In this document: piece by piece, positions 41,261-55,100 of the stretch | Numbering within the stretch: position 1 is the stretch's first letter | Layout: each line of letters opens with the position of its first letter | Assembly: GCF_020882245.1 (NCBI RefSeq) | Contig: NC_083597.1 | Span: forward strand, 32,280,652 to 32,344,651 | DNA: 64,000 bases | Direction: 5' to 3' | From: Rhopalosiphum padi | Lineage: Eukaryota; Arthropoda; Insecta; Hemiptera; Aphididae | Notes under the pieces: model-generated | Database searches by the model: none | What the model was told of the DNA's origin: nothing | Seen by the model: only the letters and a program-made list of their open reading frames with translations | Position numbers and translations under genes: made by a program

Positions 41261-43278
41261 TTACCCAGAAGCTTCAATAATAATAGTATTAAGACCTTTT
41301 GGTCCAATTGTTGTCTTAAATTGTTCAGGTATTGGATATTCAGAATAATCTCCATCTGGCTTGGGAACCATTACATTCAATTCGGATGATTTAGATGTAA
41401 CAATTTCAGTATTCAAAGAATCCTTGCTTAAATACATTTGGCAGCCATCTGTTTTATCGATTGTAATAGTTGGCACTTTACCTAATACCTGCATTTGAAC
41501 TGACTGACAATTAATAAATTCAGCAGACGAGACTAATGAATCAAATACGATAGATGATTTTTTACAAGAATCCATGACAATTGAATTGATTTTGTTCTTT
41601 ACTGTGATCGTGGAATTTACACATTTAAATATGTACACCACATTATTCATTTCAGCATCATCAACTACAAGATTAGTATTGTTCTTTTGGTTTTCGATAA
41701 GCCACTTTTTACCATCACGAGCAAATACTGGAGGTTTTTCAACAACTGGTTTAGGTGCTGACACACTTGATGAACTGCCAATCACAGCAGGGGCCGGTCC
41801 ACTAACTCTCATGCTAGGATTTTTATGGGTTTGCATATCAGAAGATACTTTTTTCAAGCCTTGAAACAAATGTATTATTTGTAAATAAATAAAACTCAAT
41901 AATACTGATATTTACCTTTAGTGATATCAGCACCACGATTAATTTCTGCAAATAAGGCGTTGCGATTAGTAGCATCCGGATCAGCAGGAGCTAAACATAA
42001 ATCATCCATTGGTGGCAATCCACATGGTGGTGGTGGGGGTGGAGGACCTCCGGATGGTTTTGTTCCAGCTTTTGCCCAAACCAATCCAGTAGTATGGTGT
42101 TGTTTGACATAGGCTTGAAGATCAACTAAAAGTTGGACCCAAGTTCTAGCCCACTCAACATGAGTTTTGTTCCTAAGTAATAATTTTCAGATATTAAATA
42201 CAAATAATGAACTAAATAAATGAGTGGCAAATACTTTTCTTTCCATTCTTTAAGCACGCGATTTGTGTAAAATTGACCAGTATCATTGCTTTCTTTAACA
42301 TAAGGAGCAGGAGTAGGGGACTAAAAATTAAAAACATTATGTAATACAAGTGGTTCCAAAATGATCCAACTAATTAAAAAAAAAATGTACTTGTTGTAAA
42401 ATTTGAGTAATTCAAGTTAGGATAAGTTTTAAAGGTTAGCAATTGCACTTAGTTTTTGTTAAAATGTTTAATGGCCTTTATTACTTGCATGGCACTGTTC
42501 ACATCTTAGCTTCAAATTCTTCATAAATCTGCTGAAACATATGGATCATCCATAATTAAATTGGTGGTACCTAATCTGTAATGAAATGTTTCAGTTCAAG
42601 ATTTCTCAGAAGGTGGGGTAAATAAATAGTACCTTTTATTTATATTTTAAGAAAAATATTGTATGTTACAAAATCTGGAGAAAAAAAACTAGTACTCGCA
42701 AAACAAAAACATTAATATTAATATTAAGTGTGTGCAGTGCAATAAATGGGAATACATTGAACATTTGTTAACATAGTAACAAAAAATGTATGTAATTATT
42801 AACCTTTAAGACTTATTCCAACTTGAAATTACTTAAATTTAACAATAAATACCCATAATTTTTTTGTAATCACATGAATATTTTATTACTAACCACAGCA
42901 ACCCAACCTAATGCAGGTATACTTTCACTGATGGCACTGAGATGATTGAAAAATGGAGACCCACGATTTTTCTCTCTTAGTGTTTGGATCTCTTGGATTT
43001 TTGTACTGGTAGGAAGTAATAGCTTTTGTTTATCACTTTCACTTGGTGCACTATGTTCACTGGCATATTTGATGAATTGAAACTCAGCTCTAAGCAATTA
43101 AATGTTTAGAATAATTATAAATCAATAGTTTATTTTTAAATAATATTGATATAACTTACTGAAACGCACTAAGGACAAGTGCAGCCTGAGTGGCTACATC
43201 ACCGCCAATTTGATTGGATAATTGAACAAAAGTGGTCAAAGGACCAAGAATTAGATCCTCAAATCCTTGTACACTCAT
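41261..43278 (-). CDS. CAP1: Adenylyl cyclase-associated protein (CAP/capulet), short form
   Basis: Actin-monomer recycling factor: with cofilin it helps disassemble filaments and recharges G-actin with ATP in the cytosol. Five coding exons on the minus strand: 43278-43160, 43089-42894, 42320-42235, 42172-41916 and 41859-41261 (stop TAA), 418 residues. Order: helical folded domain (about 1-165) with FREKNRG-like LREKNRG, FNHLSAISESIPALGWVAV and NDTGQFYTNRVLKEWK; a proline run GGPPPPPPP near 176-183; a WH2-type linker with DMQTHKNPSMR; then the C-terminal beta-helix CARP domain (about 267-418) with GKKWLIENQ, YIFKCVNSTI, GKVPTITIDKTDGC, YLSKDSL, SELNV and IPEQFKT. Vertebrate CAPs have about 475 residues; the N-terminal coiled-coil oligomerisation segment is absent because the ATG lies just inside this exon. 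An AG acceptor at 43295-43296 shows an upstream exon exists. Confidence 0.95.
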
Positions 43279-45246
43279 GATGAAAGATCAAACGCTAAAA
43301 AATAAACAGTGGTATAAATAAAATTTATACATAGTAACATATTAAGCATTTTAATGTATTACTATTATAATATGTGTGTGGGTGAGTTAGAAAAGAAGAG
43401 GTATCTAAAAATAGTAGAATGTGTTATTCATATGTTTGTCTTATGACCTAGATTTAATTGAGTGTTCAGAAAATAACATTTATTTTTATAGGTATAATTT
43501 GATTAATAAATTAAATACCTAGACATTTCCAATTTAGTACCAACTAATCAAATTTATTTAAGAATTTGGGTTATAGATATATATATTAGTTTATTTGTAT
43601 GTTGTGAACCTTTTAAATTTAATTCTAATAATTATTTTAACTTTTTATAAAAATAATATTATAATTGTATGTGCCTTAGATAATGTACTATAATGACTAT
43701 GTATTATATGAATAAATTAGAATTAAAGGATGAAGCTAGGTAATACCAAGAGGACAATTTAAAGAAGTGATTATAAAAGAGTAGTTATTTAACTAAAGCT
43801 AATTAAAAAAAAGGAAAAACTGCTTTGAAGAAAATTAAGTTTCAATCAAGGTACATTTTGAACAATTGTTTGAATGTTATAGATTCATCGCTACAAAATT
43901 TAATATTAGGTACAACATATCACTATTCTGCAATGAGGTAAATGATTCAAGCCAAGTGTCCTATAATAGATACCTAGTTTTTATTTCATATTACTATTTT
44001 TTTTTTCAAATATCTAAAATTAAACATACAGTAGGCCAACAAAACTTCTTGGCAAGTTTTCCTTAGCGTTGATGAATAATATTACTCATATAAATTTAAT
44101 TATTTAATCTATCCTTATCTAACTTAGTATTTATATATTTTTATTGGAACTCATAAGATACATTTTATAATGGGTATAGGTATATCAACATTTACTTTCT
44201 GTAAATGTTCAATAATTTTGGTTGTTAATTAAAACAATGGTTAATGATACATCTATACATTACTGGTAATGCATATTATTTTTAGATATTTTGAATTTTC
44301 CAATTTTCGGAGAAAAAAAAATAAAAAATAAAATATGTTTTGTTATGCTGTGTTTTAAAAGATAAATAAATAGAACAGTTTAAGTTATTATTTATTAAGT
44401 ATTTAATACTAGTATGTCATATTAAAATTAAATAAAAGTACATTTTTTAAGCAAACAAAAACCAGGACGATGTAAATTAAACAATATGGTTCATATTTTA
44501 TTATAAGTATAAGTTTGTTTTGTAAAAATTGGACAGCAAAAATGTATTAAGCATAAATGCACAAATTAATAATGGTAGATACTGAATTATGTTGACCTCA
44601 ATAAAATTCCACGTATACTCAATCACTATACCATTAATTAAGTTTAAATATTGACATTAAAATTAGCTATTGTTTACTAATCGAGATTAATAATTTTGTA
44701 TGTTTATGTTATTTTAAAATACCATTAAATTGTAATAAAAAATATAGTAATCGTTTTCAAATAAATGTAGTTGGGTAGGGCCATGTTTGTAAACCACTAG
44801 ATACTAGAATATGAATAAATAATGATATGTACCTATACCTAATATTGTTTTATAAATAATTATCTATGTTTTATGATGAATTAAATATGGAGTTTTATAT
44901 TTTCCTAAATAAATTGTCATTTTATTATGTTTATACAGAAATAATTAATCAGATAAGATTTTAATTTTATAATTCTGGTAGGTACATATGCTCTAAATTT
45001 TTGAGGCCTAAAACCATTTTTAAACTGAAAGCTGTAGTAACAGTTTTGGAGTAAATCCAATTTATATAATACAATTAATTGGTATGCTTACACTTCACGT
45101 TAAAACAATGCACATAAATCAGTGGAACAATATTACTGTGCAAAAATAAGCATAAATAGATAGGTAGTCGTCAAATTCGGGCATAATAATATAATGTACC
45201 CACGACCCATATTATATTATTGAAAATATTCGAATTGATGACTCAC

Positions 45247-45610
45247 CTGGACAATGACTATAATAATATGATAATATCGATGATGCAGAACCGACCGGCT
45301 TCACATAGGACGATCGACGATCATAGACTGGCGAGTAGCTAGTCGACGTCCAATGGCTGATCCCCGGGGATCGAACGACGAGAGAGGGAAAATGAAATAC
45401 TAATAAGGTAAAAAAACTAAACAAAAAATGTAATCCAACAAAAGCGAGAATATTATTATTATTATTATTGAAAGTATTGACTGCGAAGAGCGAGGCCGAA
45501 GAGCTTGGTGCTGCAGCTAGAGTTGCTACGTTATCTGTCACGATTCGCCGAATCACGAAATATCGCGAATTAGCCGACTGGTGTTGCCAACATGACGGGA
45601 ACAAGAAGTG
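45247..45610 (-). promoter_or_regulatory. Probable CAP 5' UTR exon and promoter
   Basis: A GC-richer patch ends, on the minus strand, in TGTCCAG followed by the donor GTGAGT. The CAP start exon begins at 43294 with a matching acceptor. The 130-codon minus-strand frame at 45212-45604 crosses this donor, is low-complexity (serine, asparagine run from an ATT microsatellite) and resembles no family, so I read it as untranslated leader. The implied intron is about 1.95 kb. Confidence 0.5.
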
Positions 45611-45619
45611 GGAAGATCT

Positions 45620-46860
45620 ATGAAAACGAAAGCTGTTAGTTATAATAAATTGCTATTATAGTATTATGATCATCACCGTGAGAAAATAGAATAAATAGAT
45701 ATATTTTGTCGTGACTAATGACCATATTAATTTATTTTTATTATTATTAACTGTGATAAATTAAAAGAAAATAATAAAACCTGCATTAAATGTAAACACT
45801 CGATTTTATTACTATTTTACTATTTTTCACTTTTTTCTTTGTAGCGAATAAATAATGTTCATTTTTGATTGTGCAATAGTTCAACTATACATTACCTTTA
45901 GTATTGGTCCTTCACGCAATCACGCATATAATATTTCAGTAACTATACTTATTTTAGTTTATGTATTTTATTAAGTAGAAGAAGCCACACAGCTACAACT
46001 ATGCCGGAAGGATATTGTGACTTTACTCAGTGAACCTTGCGTACAAATAATAATTAGAGGCATTCCAGCTTATGGTTCTAGAGAAAAATATATTATTAAA
46101 TTAAATTGACGTTGAAGGCATAATTATCATTAATATTGTTAACATGTGTTAACTCAATAATTGTTACAGTTATGGAAAAAATTGTAAGAGCTTTTTTGTT
46201 ATAAATTGTATTATTAAAGCATTAGTATTATGAAAATATACAACTTGTACAGAAATTATTATAGTTGCACTTTTATTATCAAATAAAAATGATTCATTGC
46301 ATAAAATAACTAAAAAAGTTAGGTAGGTAAAATTTTTTTTTAATTTAATATTTTTATATATACCAATGGCAATTCTGTTTTTATTAAGTGAAAAATAAGA
46401 GTTACTTTTTGTAATAATTATGAATTTGAGGACAATATGTTCTTTAGAACTTAAAAATAAGCAAGCATTTAAACTCCGTGGATTTACTTTATTTGTACAT
46501 AATATGATATATTCAGGACGAAACAAATTTGAGGGTCAATAAAATAGATATCATGAGCTGAATTTTTGTTATAGTCTGCCACCGACCACATTTCGCAATA
46601 TAAATAGAAAAGTTGTTAGTGTTTTAATTTTTTTAAGTGTCAACACTTAACAGTCAAAAGTGGACTGCATCAATATATTATTAATGATGTTTTAGTATTT
46701 TATTTTTATAAGATAATATTACTAAATAATGATGAAGTATATATCTATAAACTAATACCTATATACAAACATAATAATTAATAGGTGTACCTAGTACCTA
46801 GGTAATTATTAGTATTTAGTCTCATGTCCTAATCTGATAAAAATTTATTGGTGCATATCT
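45620..46860. other. AT-rich intergenic DNA, no gene seen
   Basis: The minus-strand frame at 46170-46526 (118 codons) is rich in isoleucine, asparagine, lysine and phenylalanine with no recognisable domain or splice partners and is best explained by base composition. Confidence 0.45.
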
Positions 46861-46861
46861 A

Positions 46862-47555
46862 CAGTGTTTGATTTGGAAAAAACTAGAAAGGGGACTCAGC
46901 GGATGTTGAATGAATGAGCGTTCCACACGAAATTAACCATCACATTACTGTGGGAGGGGGCAAAGCTCGGACACCCATCTTTAGTCATCCATCACACAAA
47001 ACAATATTAGATTCATTCTACAAAAATACATAAAAAGAAAAATACATTTATTATTAATAACATTTTTTAAAAACATCAAATTGGTGAATAGAAAAAGAAA
47101 ACGAAACGAAACTTAAACTAAGAACTAAATAAATAAGCTCATAAATGTTGATACGAACTATATCTTCATTTTGGATACATCTGCATATATTTTGTCACTT
47201 TTAATCTATTATAGCTTTCAACGTAATGATTTAGTTTAAACAACTGACGGGAGGTCCGATATAATTTAGGAAAATTAATGAAGATAATATATACGAGTAT
47301 GTCCTGTAGTCAAAGCATCTCTTTTTAATGCAACTATATTGTTCATCGCACTGAATGATTTATTACATTCAAAGGAGGAAAATAAATATTTTGGTTTTTA
47401 GGTGTATTTTGCATCAGAAAAACTGACGATTTACAAATTTACTAGTAAATGTAATGTTTCCCGCGTTTCGTTTTAATTAATATAGAAGGGATACGCTAAA
47501 AAAATTTAAAAAGAAGGGGGACTCCATCTCCCTGCGTCCTCAAAATCAAACATTG
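46862..47555. mobile_element. Miniature DNA element with CAGTGTTTGATT ends
   Basis: About 694 bp with inverted ends CAGTGTTTGATTTGG / CAAAATCAAACATTG. GGGGACT blocks lie inside both ends. No transposase. I could not find a convincing target duplication (left flank CATATCTA, right flank AGTACGTA). Confidence 0.55.
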
Positions 47556-47655
47556 AGTACGTATATAAACGAAGATTTTTAAAAAATATTTGTATTTTGT
47601 AATGCGAGGAACTTTATATTACACTTTCAACTTTCAAATAAGCTTTTTGCCTATA

Positions 47656-48089
47656 CCCAGTAAACAAATATACATATATTAAACGTATAATATACGGATA
47701 CGAATCACCAAAGTTACGTATAATATACGAATATATTTAGTTGATAATAAGTAGAAATCATGGATATTCTTGGGTAAAAAATATTCAACGTATATTATGC
47801 GTGTAATATACGTAAATTCCACTATAGAAATACACGTATATGATTAACGTTAATTAAACGCAATTTTACCACAGAAAATATACGAATATGTATCAACGTA
47901 TTTTAAACTTACTATATTCGTATATTCTTATACGTAAATCGATTTAAGATCGACCAACTACTAATACCTCAATAATATACGTATTATTGACGTATATTAT
48001 ACGAATATTAATTACGTATATATATATATACACACACCAACATTATCCTTATTTTAAACGTAGATTATACGTGCTGTGTTGAATGGGTA
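47656..48089. mobile_element. Foldback MITE built of ACGTATAATATACG words
   Basis: The ends CCCAGTAAAC and TTGAATGGGTA pair imperfectly, flanked by CCTATA on both sides (47650-47655 and 48090-48095). The left half carries ACGTATAATATACG at 47683-47696 and 47716-47729. The right half carries the reverse complement, for example CGTATATTATACG at 47991-48003, and variants at 47789-47801 and 47961-47975. The whole element could therefore fold on itself. No coding capacity. Confidence 0.6.
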
Positions 48090-48095
48090 CCTATA

Positions 48096-49173
48096 TGGCT
48101 ACATAAATATAACAATTTATCTAATATATTATGGGGAAAAATTAAAATATTAAAATAGTTTAAGACGTTTAAGTAATTTGAAAATTCCATTGTGTTTATA
48201 GATTAAGAAACTATAGTAAAAATAGCGGATTATTTCCAGTTTTATGATTACAATTTTTCGAATTTTAATAAAATAACTAAAATTGATTGATATTTTTTAC
48301 TTCCTAATGTAACAACTTACTATAAAATATGATAAATTTTATATAAATATGTATAAATAATTGTATAATGTGGCTATGTAGTATATTTTATGAAATATTT
48401 AAGTGATAAAAATAACTTATTAAGAGGGCTTTTGTAACTATTTACTTTTCAAGTGTTCTAACTTAGAAATAAAATTTTATTAACACACGTATATTATTGA
48501 AAAAAACTTAAAAATATCAATCAATTTCTCAAAAAGAGTCAAAATATTTTTAATGTTATATATGTCTTTAAAATTAAGTTTTTAATGTTACTCCTTTTAA
48601 ATTATAACTAAATAATAAAATTGAGTTTGCTTAAATATTCTTATTTACCTATATATATAATTTTTTTGTTAGGTTTTCCTAATTATTTTGAAAAGTTAGA
48701 CAGTTTATTTTTCGTTTCGGATTAATATTAAGATATAAAATTACATTAAATTTGGAGAGTTAATTATTATTTGGGCTATGTATTAGTGATTATTAATTAG
48801 GTATAGGTATACTTTATTACACTTAAAATTGTACATAGTTTGTTTTTTTTAAAAATAAAATGAAACCATTTGATTTTAATATGTAACAATTTTATTACAT
48901 TAAAACTTATGTAATATTTAAGTGACTGAAAAAAAATTGATACTTCCCCTTCTGTCTGATCATAACTAATCCCGATGACCATTAACCCTATCGATATTGA
49001 ATGTTGTTAGCAACGACTATTGGACAGCGGGGTCATCGGCGTTTCTTGCCACCCAGACAAGATATTTTAATTCATAGTGTCAAATATTGAGGTAGGTACA
49101 TATCATCATATTTAGTTGTGTGTTTTTTTTTTAAATTATAGATAAATATTAATGAATTTAATTGAAAATTTAA
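48096..49173. promoter_or_regulatory. Upstream region of the ankyrin/Dpy-30 gene
   Basis: About 1 kb upstream of the first coding exon. The GC-richer patch at 48955-49075 (ATCCCGATGACC..., GGACAGCGGGGTCATCGGCG) is the likely promoter and start-site area. ATGAATTTAATTG at 49152 opens an out-of-frame 22-codon upstream frame that overlaps the chosen start codon. Confidence 0.35.
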
Positions 49174-52100
49174 ATGAAACCTCATGTACAGAAATGTCGA
49201 AAAAATTTTCAAAAAAATGATGTATTTGGCTTAGGGCCAAATATGTGCTATGTTAATTATAACCATCCAAGGAGTAAGTAAAAAAAATAATATATTGAAT
49301 TTAAAATTTATTTTTCAAAACTATTATTTTAGCGTTACCTATGAACCAATACCAAATTAAAAAACTGATTAAGGACGGAAATGTGGAGAGTTTGGAAGAA
49401 AAGTTACTGAATGGCGAAGGCTATAAATTAATTGGACACTATTCAACAAATCCTAAAATCAAAGCGTTTTTGCAATCAGTTCCGATTTATTTAGTAAATA
49501 TACGGTTATATTTAAATGATCATACAATTTATTTCAATCCTTTAAATTATAGTTAAGCGTAATTGTCCACATCATTATTAAAATATAGTGATTTGTATTT
49601 AATTTTTTATTTTACAGGGAAGTAAAAATTAATTAAAATATTTAGGTTTTAAAATGCAATGATAGGTATATTTTATATTTTAAAGACTATGAAGATTTTT
49701 AAACGTTAGATTTTAAAATATTAGTACATTTAATACTGCAGTAAATTTATTTTTAACAATACTGAGATCAAATTTAAAACTTTAAAACTTCATAGCTTAA
49801 AGTTTAAACACATTATATAATGTACATAATAATGTACTAACATAAAATGAAGACACCTGAATTGCACATTAAGATATTTTAGTTTAAAATTAAAAAAAAA
49901 ATTAAATTACAAATTAAAAATTATTATTATTATTATTTTCTGTAAAATAATCTATAGCAAAAATAGAAGATTGAAAATTTAAAAATCAAATGCTTATAAA
50001 AATGTTTTTAATATTATTTTTTTAATTACTATAAGAAAAAATTGTGTATTACTTTGATATGTTATATTCAATTTTCAAGTTTTTTTTAGTAAAAATAAAT
50101 AAATTATATTACAAATAAAAATCGTATTATATATAAGTTGAGTATGCAAGCTAAAATACGTAAAAACTTATTAAATAGAAAAGAAAGATAAAAATGATCA
50201 AAAATATTTTAAAAAAAATGATACCTAGAATTATTAATATATTTTATATTAGGTGAAAATTTTAAGTCTTTATAAATACTTGTTTTTGAATTACAACATT
50301 AACACAAAATTGAATTTGTAAAAAAATGGTATTGCGTGAATATTTTCGTTTTTTTTGTAATTTTATAATTTTTTTTCTTGATTATTATGTATGAAACATG
50401 AAAATTTATATTTATTACTTTTATAGTCCAAACTAGATATAATTTCCTACCAGAACCCTTATAAAGTTGAAAATCAAAGCATTTTATCAACAATAAAATA
50501 TGTCTTCAAACACACACATCATTTTAAAACTTATACATTTTATCCTATTCATTTTATGCAGTATAGACAGTATAGTGCAACCAGGATTTTTTCAAATGGG
50601 GCGTCCGCCAGTAGCGTATACAGTAGTTTCCCAATAAATTTCCAAATTTGTTAGTACACTATGGATATAAGTTACGGTTCAAGGGGGGTGTTCAGACACC
50701 TAAAACACTCCCCTCGATTGCGCCACTGATTTTATGAATAATTATTAACTTATTTAAAATCCTAAATGGGTAATATTTAAGTTGTACTTATACGTTTTTA
50801 TAACTAACATTATGGTTTATTGAAAAATAACCATTGAATATATATATTGTAATAAAATACTATAAACATGATTATATCCGATCAACTATATGCAATTTCG
50901 AAACCACAAATCGAAGCGATAAACAGAGTAATACTTTTTTTAAAAACCAATAGATATATTATAATAAACTAATTTAGATATTAATAATTGTAAAAGTGTA
51001 AAAGATAACAAAAAAAATGTAAGTATAGTGATTATAGGTTTAATAATAATCGTTGTATAGGTATGTAGTGTAGTATGTATATATTGTATATATATTATTA
51101 CGTATTTACGTCAACAAATTGTTTGAAATAAGATTAATACAATTTATAAATATAAATTTTAAATAGTTTATACTTGATTATAAGTATAAATATTTGTTTT
51201 CTTTGATTAGACTAGTATGTTTGAAAACGATCAATACTGATATTGTAGGTCAGAAATGTTATGTTTAGTTAAACGTACATATTGATGAATAACTTATATA
51301 AATATGCATTTATAATAAACGTCATAATTTAAAAGTCGATAATATAGAGACGTCATCTATCAAGTCTAAAAATGTATTATTAAGATATTTCAGGGTTTAA
51401 TTTTGATAATTAAATAAACCTATAAAAGACTCCCCTCCCTCTAATTAAAAACACTTATTTTTTCTGACATATCTATTAATTGTTTGCCCTTCTACCATCA
51501 AAACCTATAATATTTTATGCCATATATTTCACTTTAAATTAATTTAATAAGTGATTCGTGGATAGTCCTTTTTATATGTCTCATTAAATTATCCTTAAGA
51601 TTAATACATAAATGTTAAAACTTATTTATGATTTCGATAAAATAAAAATTATATATTTTCTATTTTATTTTTTTTTCTTATAGACAATTGATGCAAGTTT
51701 TTAACTTTTGTTAGTAAATATTTAAATTCTTAGTTAGGTAAGGAGATATAATTTATTTTTATTCCTATCATATTTTAAATTTAAATACAAAGATAATTCA
51801 CCTAACTATATTTAATACAAGTAATATTTAAGTTAATCAAACATTTTTAATAAAATCAACAATAAGATAACCGTATTGATAATTAACTAACTAATTAACT
51901 AAAGAAGGAATAACTTAGTTGTCGTTAATACTCATTTTAAAATATTAAAATATGTACATTATGTAGATACATCGATATTTTTTAAAGCTGTTTAGAGTGA
52001 TAATAAATGTGATTTTGACGTAAATAATTGTATAATTTGCAAATTATCAATTTTGAAATAAAATATTATATATTATACATATTTCTATAAGAAATATTTA

Positions 52101-55100
52101 TATTCTATGTATATTAAATCAATTTAATTCATTACTTCGAATGTAAAAATAATTGTAAATAGTTAGAAATAATCATAACAACAGAAGTCGTTACGGTTGG
52201 ACGAATTTTAAGATGATATATTTTAGTTTTCTGTATCTACTATAATGTGCCATTAAATATTATATATCCATAATAAACGTGTATAATTTAGAAACTTTGA
52301 TCTAAATAATTTTAATTTAAAGGTTTCATTTAAATAATAATTTTTAATTTAAATAAATTTAATTTAAAAGATCCAGTTATATAATGTTCCTATAGTAAAA
52401 TATAATTTATGTTTTTCTATCAGTGGATAGTGATATAAAGTGAATAAATAATGGTAAATAATTATAAATACCAGGTGATTCTTTTATAATGAACTATTCA
52501 TTATTTCAAAAACAATTAACGTTTTTCAAAATATATTTTTTTTAAATAACTGTTTTTGAAAAAAAAATTCTAAAAAATTCTATTTTTACTGCTTTAACTT
52601 TTTTTACCATTTTACTTTTTTAATATTATATTCCGAAGTTGAATATTATTTGGAATATTTCAATAGGTATAAATCAAATTTCGAACGAGTATATTGTATA
52701 GTTTATGATTTATAGGAATTTAAATGTTTAAGGAGTGATGAGTGGAGAAGTGGACCACAATTTTGGGGGGTACTTCTGAGTGCTCCATTTATCCACTTGT
52801 CTATATTTTAAATACCTATATCATAAATTACTCCTCCAAAATTTGATTTTTAGTTATTAAAATACTCCAAATAATATTTTGATTTGCAATATAATATTAA
52901 AAATATTGGTTTTTTTTTATTGTTTATTACTTATTATGTAAACAAATATTTTTATTAACATTAATAGTTTTTAAAATAATTAATGGTTCATAATAAAAAA
53001 ATCACCCTGAATACTGATATTATTTGTATTACATTTGATAATTTGCCAGTGGTGTTTTAGGCCCGTATGGATATGCTGCAAGATTCTGCCTGTAAGGGAA
53101 ATTTAAGAGATATGCAAGTATTATTAGAGAATGGAAACACGTCAAGAAATATTTATAAAATTCCTCCTGAAAAATTAGTTTGCAGTAAAGATTTAAATGG
53201 AGTAACTATATTGCATAAAGTCATATATTATGACTTTTTAGATATTGTCGAGTGGCTCGTGAAAAATTATCCACAAACTGTTCATATTAAAGATAAAGTA
53301 ATAGTTTCAATATTAATTAAATATAAATTTGCTTAAGTTACTATCTGACCTAACAATACTATTTAGTAATATTATACCTATTTATATATAATTATTTATA
53401 AAAAGTTATTCATATTTTAAATTATAACTTTGAACTAATTAGAAAGGTTAGATAGACTTAATTGGTAGAAATATTTTTAATATCGTTTAATAACAGTTTT
53501 CCTGAATAATCATTATTGTAATAATATTATTATTATTTATATTTTATAGTATTAATTAAATTTTTTTTAAAATTTGAACTTTTAAAAAATATTTTTTTTT
53601 GTAGTATCTTATTTAAAATTAGAGTTATTTTATATAACTGATGTTTTTGATTTTTAGACTTTAAGGATTCCATTGCATTATATATGTTCCTGTTCAGAAG
53701 TTTCACGGGTTTGGGATTTACTGTTAGAAGCTGGTGCTGATCCTAACTCATTGGATATAAATAATAAAACGCCAACTTATTATTTAGAGTATAGTGAAAA
53801 TATTACATTGCCAAATAATTATAAAAGTGATGGTTCAGATCCAGGTAATTTGATTTCTGTTATAACTAATTGATAATATTATATTTAACAGCTTTAAAAA
53901 ATTATCGTGATGTCTATTAATTCAATTATTAAAGAAAAAAAATAATATTAATAAATACTTTAATGTTTATATGTAATTTTAACATTGTAGAAGTAGTAAT
54001 TAAATAAAATGGTAAAAAGGTAGGCAAGTGGGTATCGCTCTGCTGTATGTTAGAGATGGAGAGTAGTTCACTATAATGAATGTGTTAAATTTGAATGCAA
54101 TGAAAGGTATCATTGTATATGGAAAACGATTCTGAATGGATTTGATTTGTCAATCTAGGATAATTAGTAGGATATATTATATTATTACCTATATTTAAAT
54201 TGCAATATGTCGTTATTTTACGCGAATTCGTAAAAAATTAAATTTTATACGCTCATACAATTTTTTCTATATTGACGCTAAAATTTTTTTTATAGTTACT
54301 TGAAGGAAAATTTATGGATAACCTTATATTGAGTTTTTTAACCTTAGGTATAAATCACAAAAATTTCTTGTAAATTTTCGAGATTTTGATATAAATATCA
54401 TAAAATATGAACATTTGAACTTTAAATGCTTATAAACAAAAATTGTGACTAACGATTTTTTATTTTTTTTTACTACGATAAGTACAACTTATAATAAACC
54501 TTGTGGCTTGTATTAATTTTTAAAGATTTTTTGGAAAGCCAAATTTTTTTATGGGCATTTCAAGAAAAAAAAAATTTGAAAAATCGAAAATTTCAATGGC
54601 CTATAAATAGTTTAAAAATGTAATCGTAAATAGATAACGCTAATATAAACATTTGGTGAAAATTTCAAGTATTTATAATGATTCGGTTTTGAGTTACAGC
54701 AAAATCAAAAAATCGATTTTGTCGAAAAGAGGTTATGCGTAAAAATTCCCATTGTTCTGTTACTTTTTCAGGGGTTTTCCTGACGCTTTTGAAAATTACT
54801 AGAAATTGTTTACTTTCGACCTCTCAAAGTACCAACTAGATTCAATTTCCTTTATAAAGAGTTGCTGAAGTAAAAAATCCAAGCATTATTTCTATTCCAA
54901 AACGTGATGACAGACACAAAAAAAAAACAAAAAAAACACATCATTGTAAAATCAATACATCATCATCACTCCGTTCAGAATCTAAAATAAAAAAACAATA
55001 GATTTTATTTGAATACATTAAAAATATTCAAAACAGTTTTTATTATTTTAAATCAGATTATTATATTGTTATGTTTTTGTATTATCACACATGGAAACTA

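Larger units (their letters stand above)
49494..53060 (+). other. Intron 2 of the ankyrin/Dpy-30 gene, repeat-bearing
   Basis: 3.6 kb. Segment 50290-50510 (GTAAAAAAATGGTATTGCGTG, CCAAACTAGATATAATTTCCT) is a decayed relative of the composite repeat at 21.1 and 54.0 kb. A hAT-like MITE lies at 50559-50728 and a foldback element at 52472-53009. The remainder is AT-rich. Confidence 0.55.

Noticed and set aside
45212..45604. 130-codon minus-strand frame as a gene
   Set aside because: It runs through a consensus donor into intron, contains a microsatellite-coded asparagine run, and fits better as the CAP leader exon.
46170..46526. 118-codon minus-strand frame
   Set aside because: Composition-driven I/N/K/F-rich frame with no domain, no splice partners and no upstream signal.
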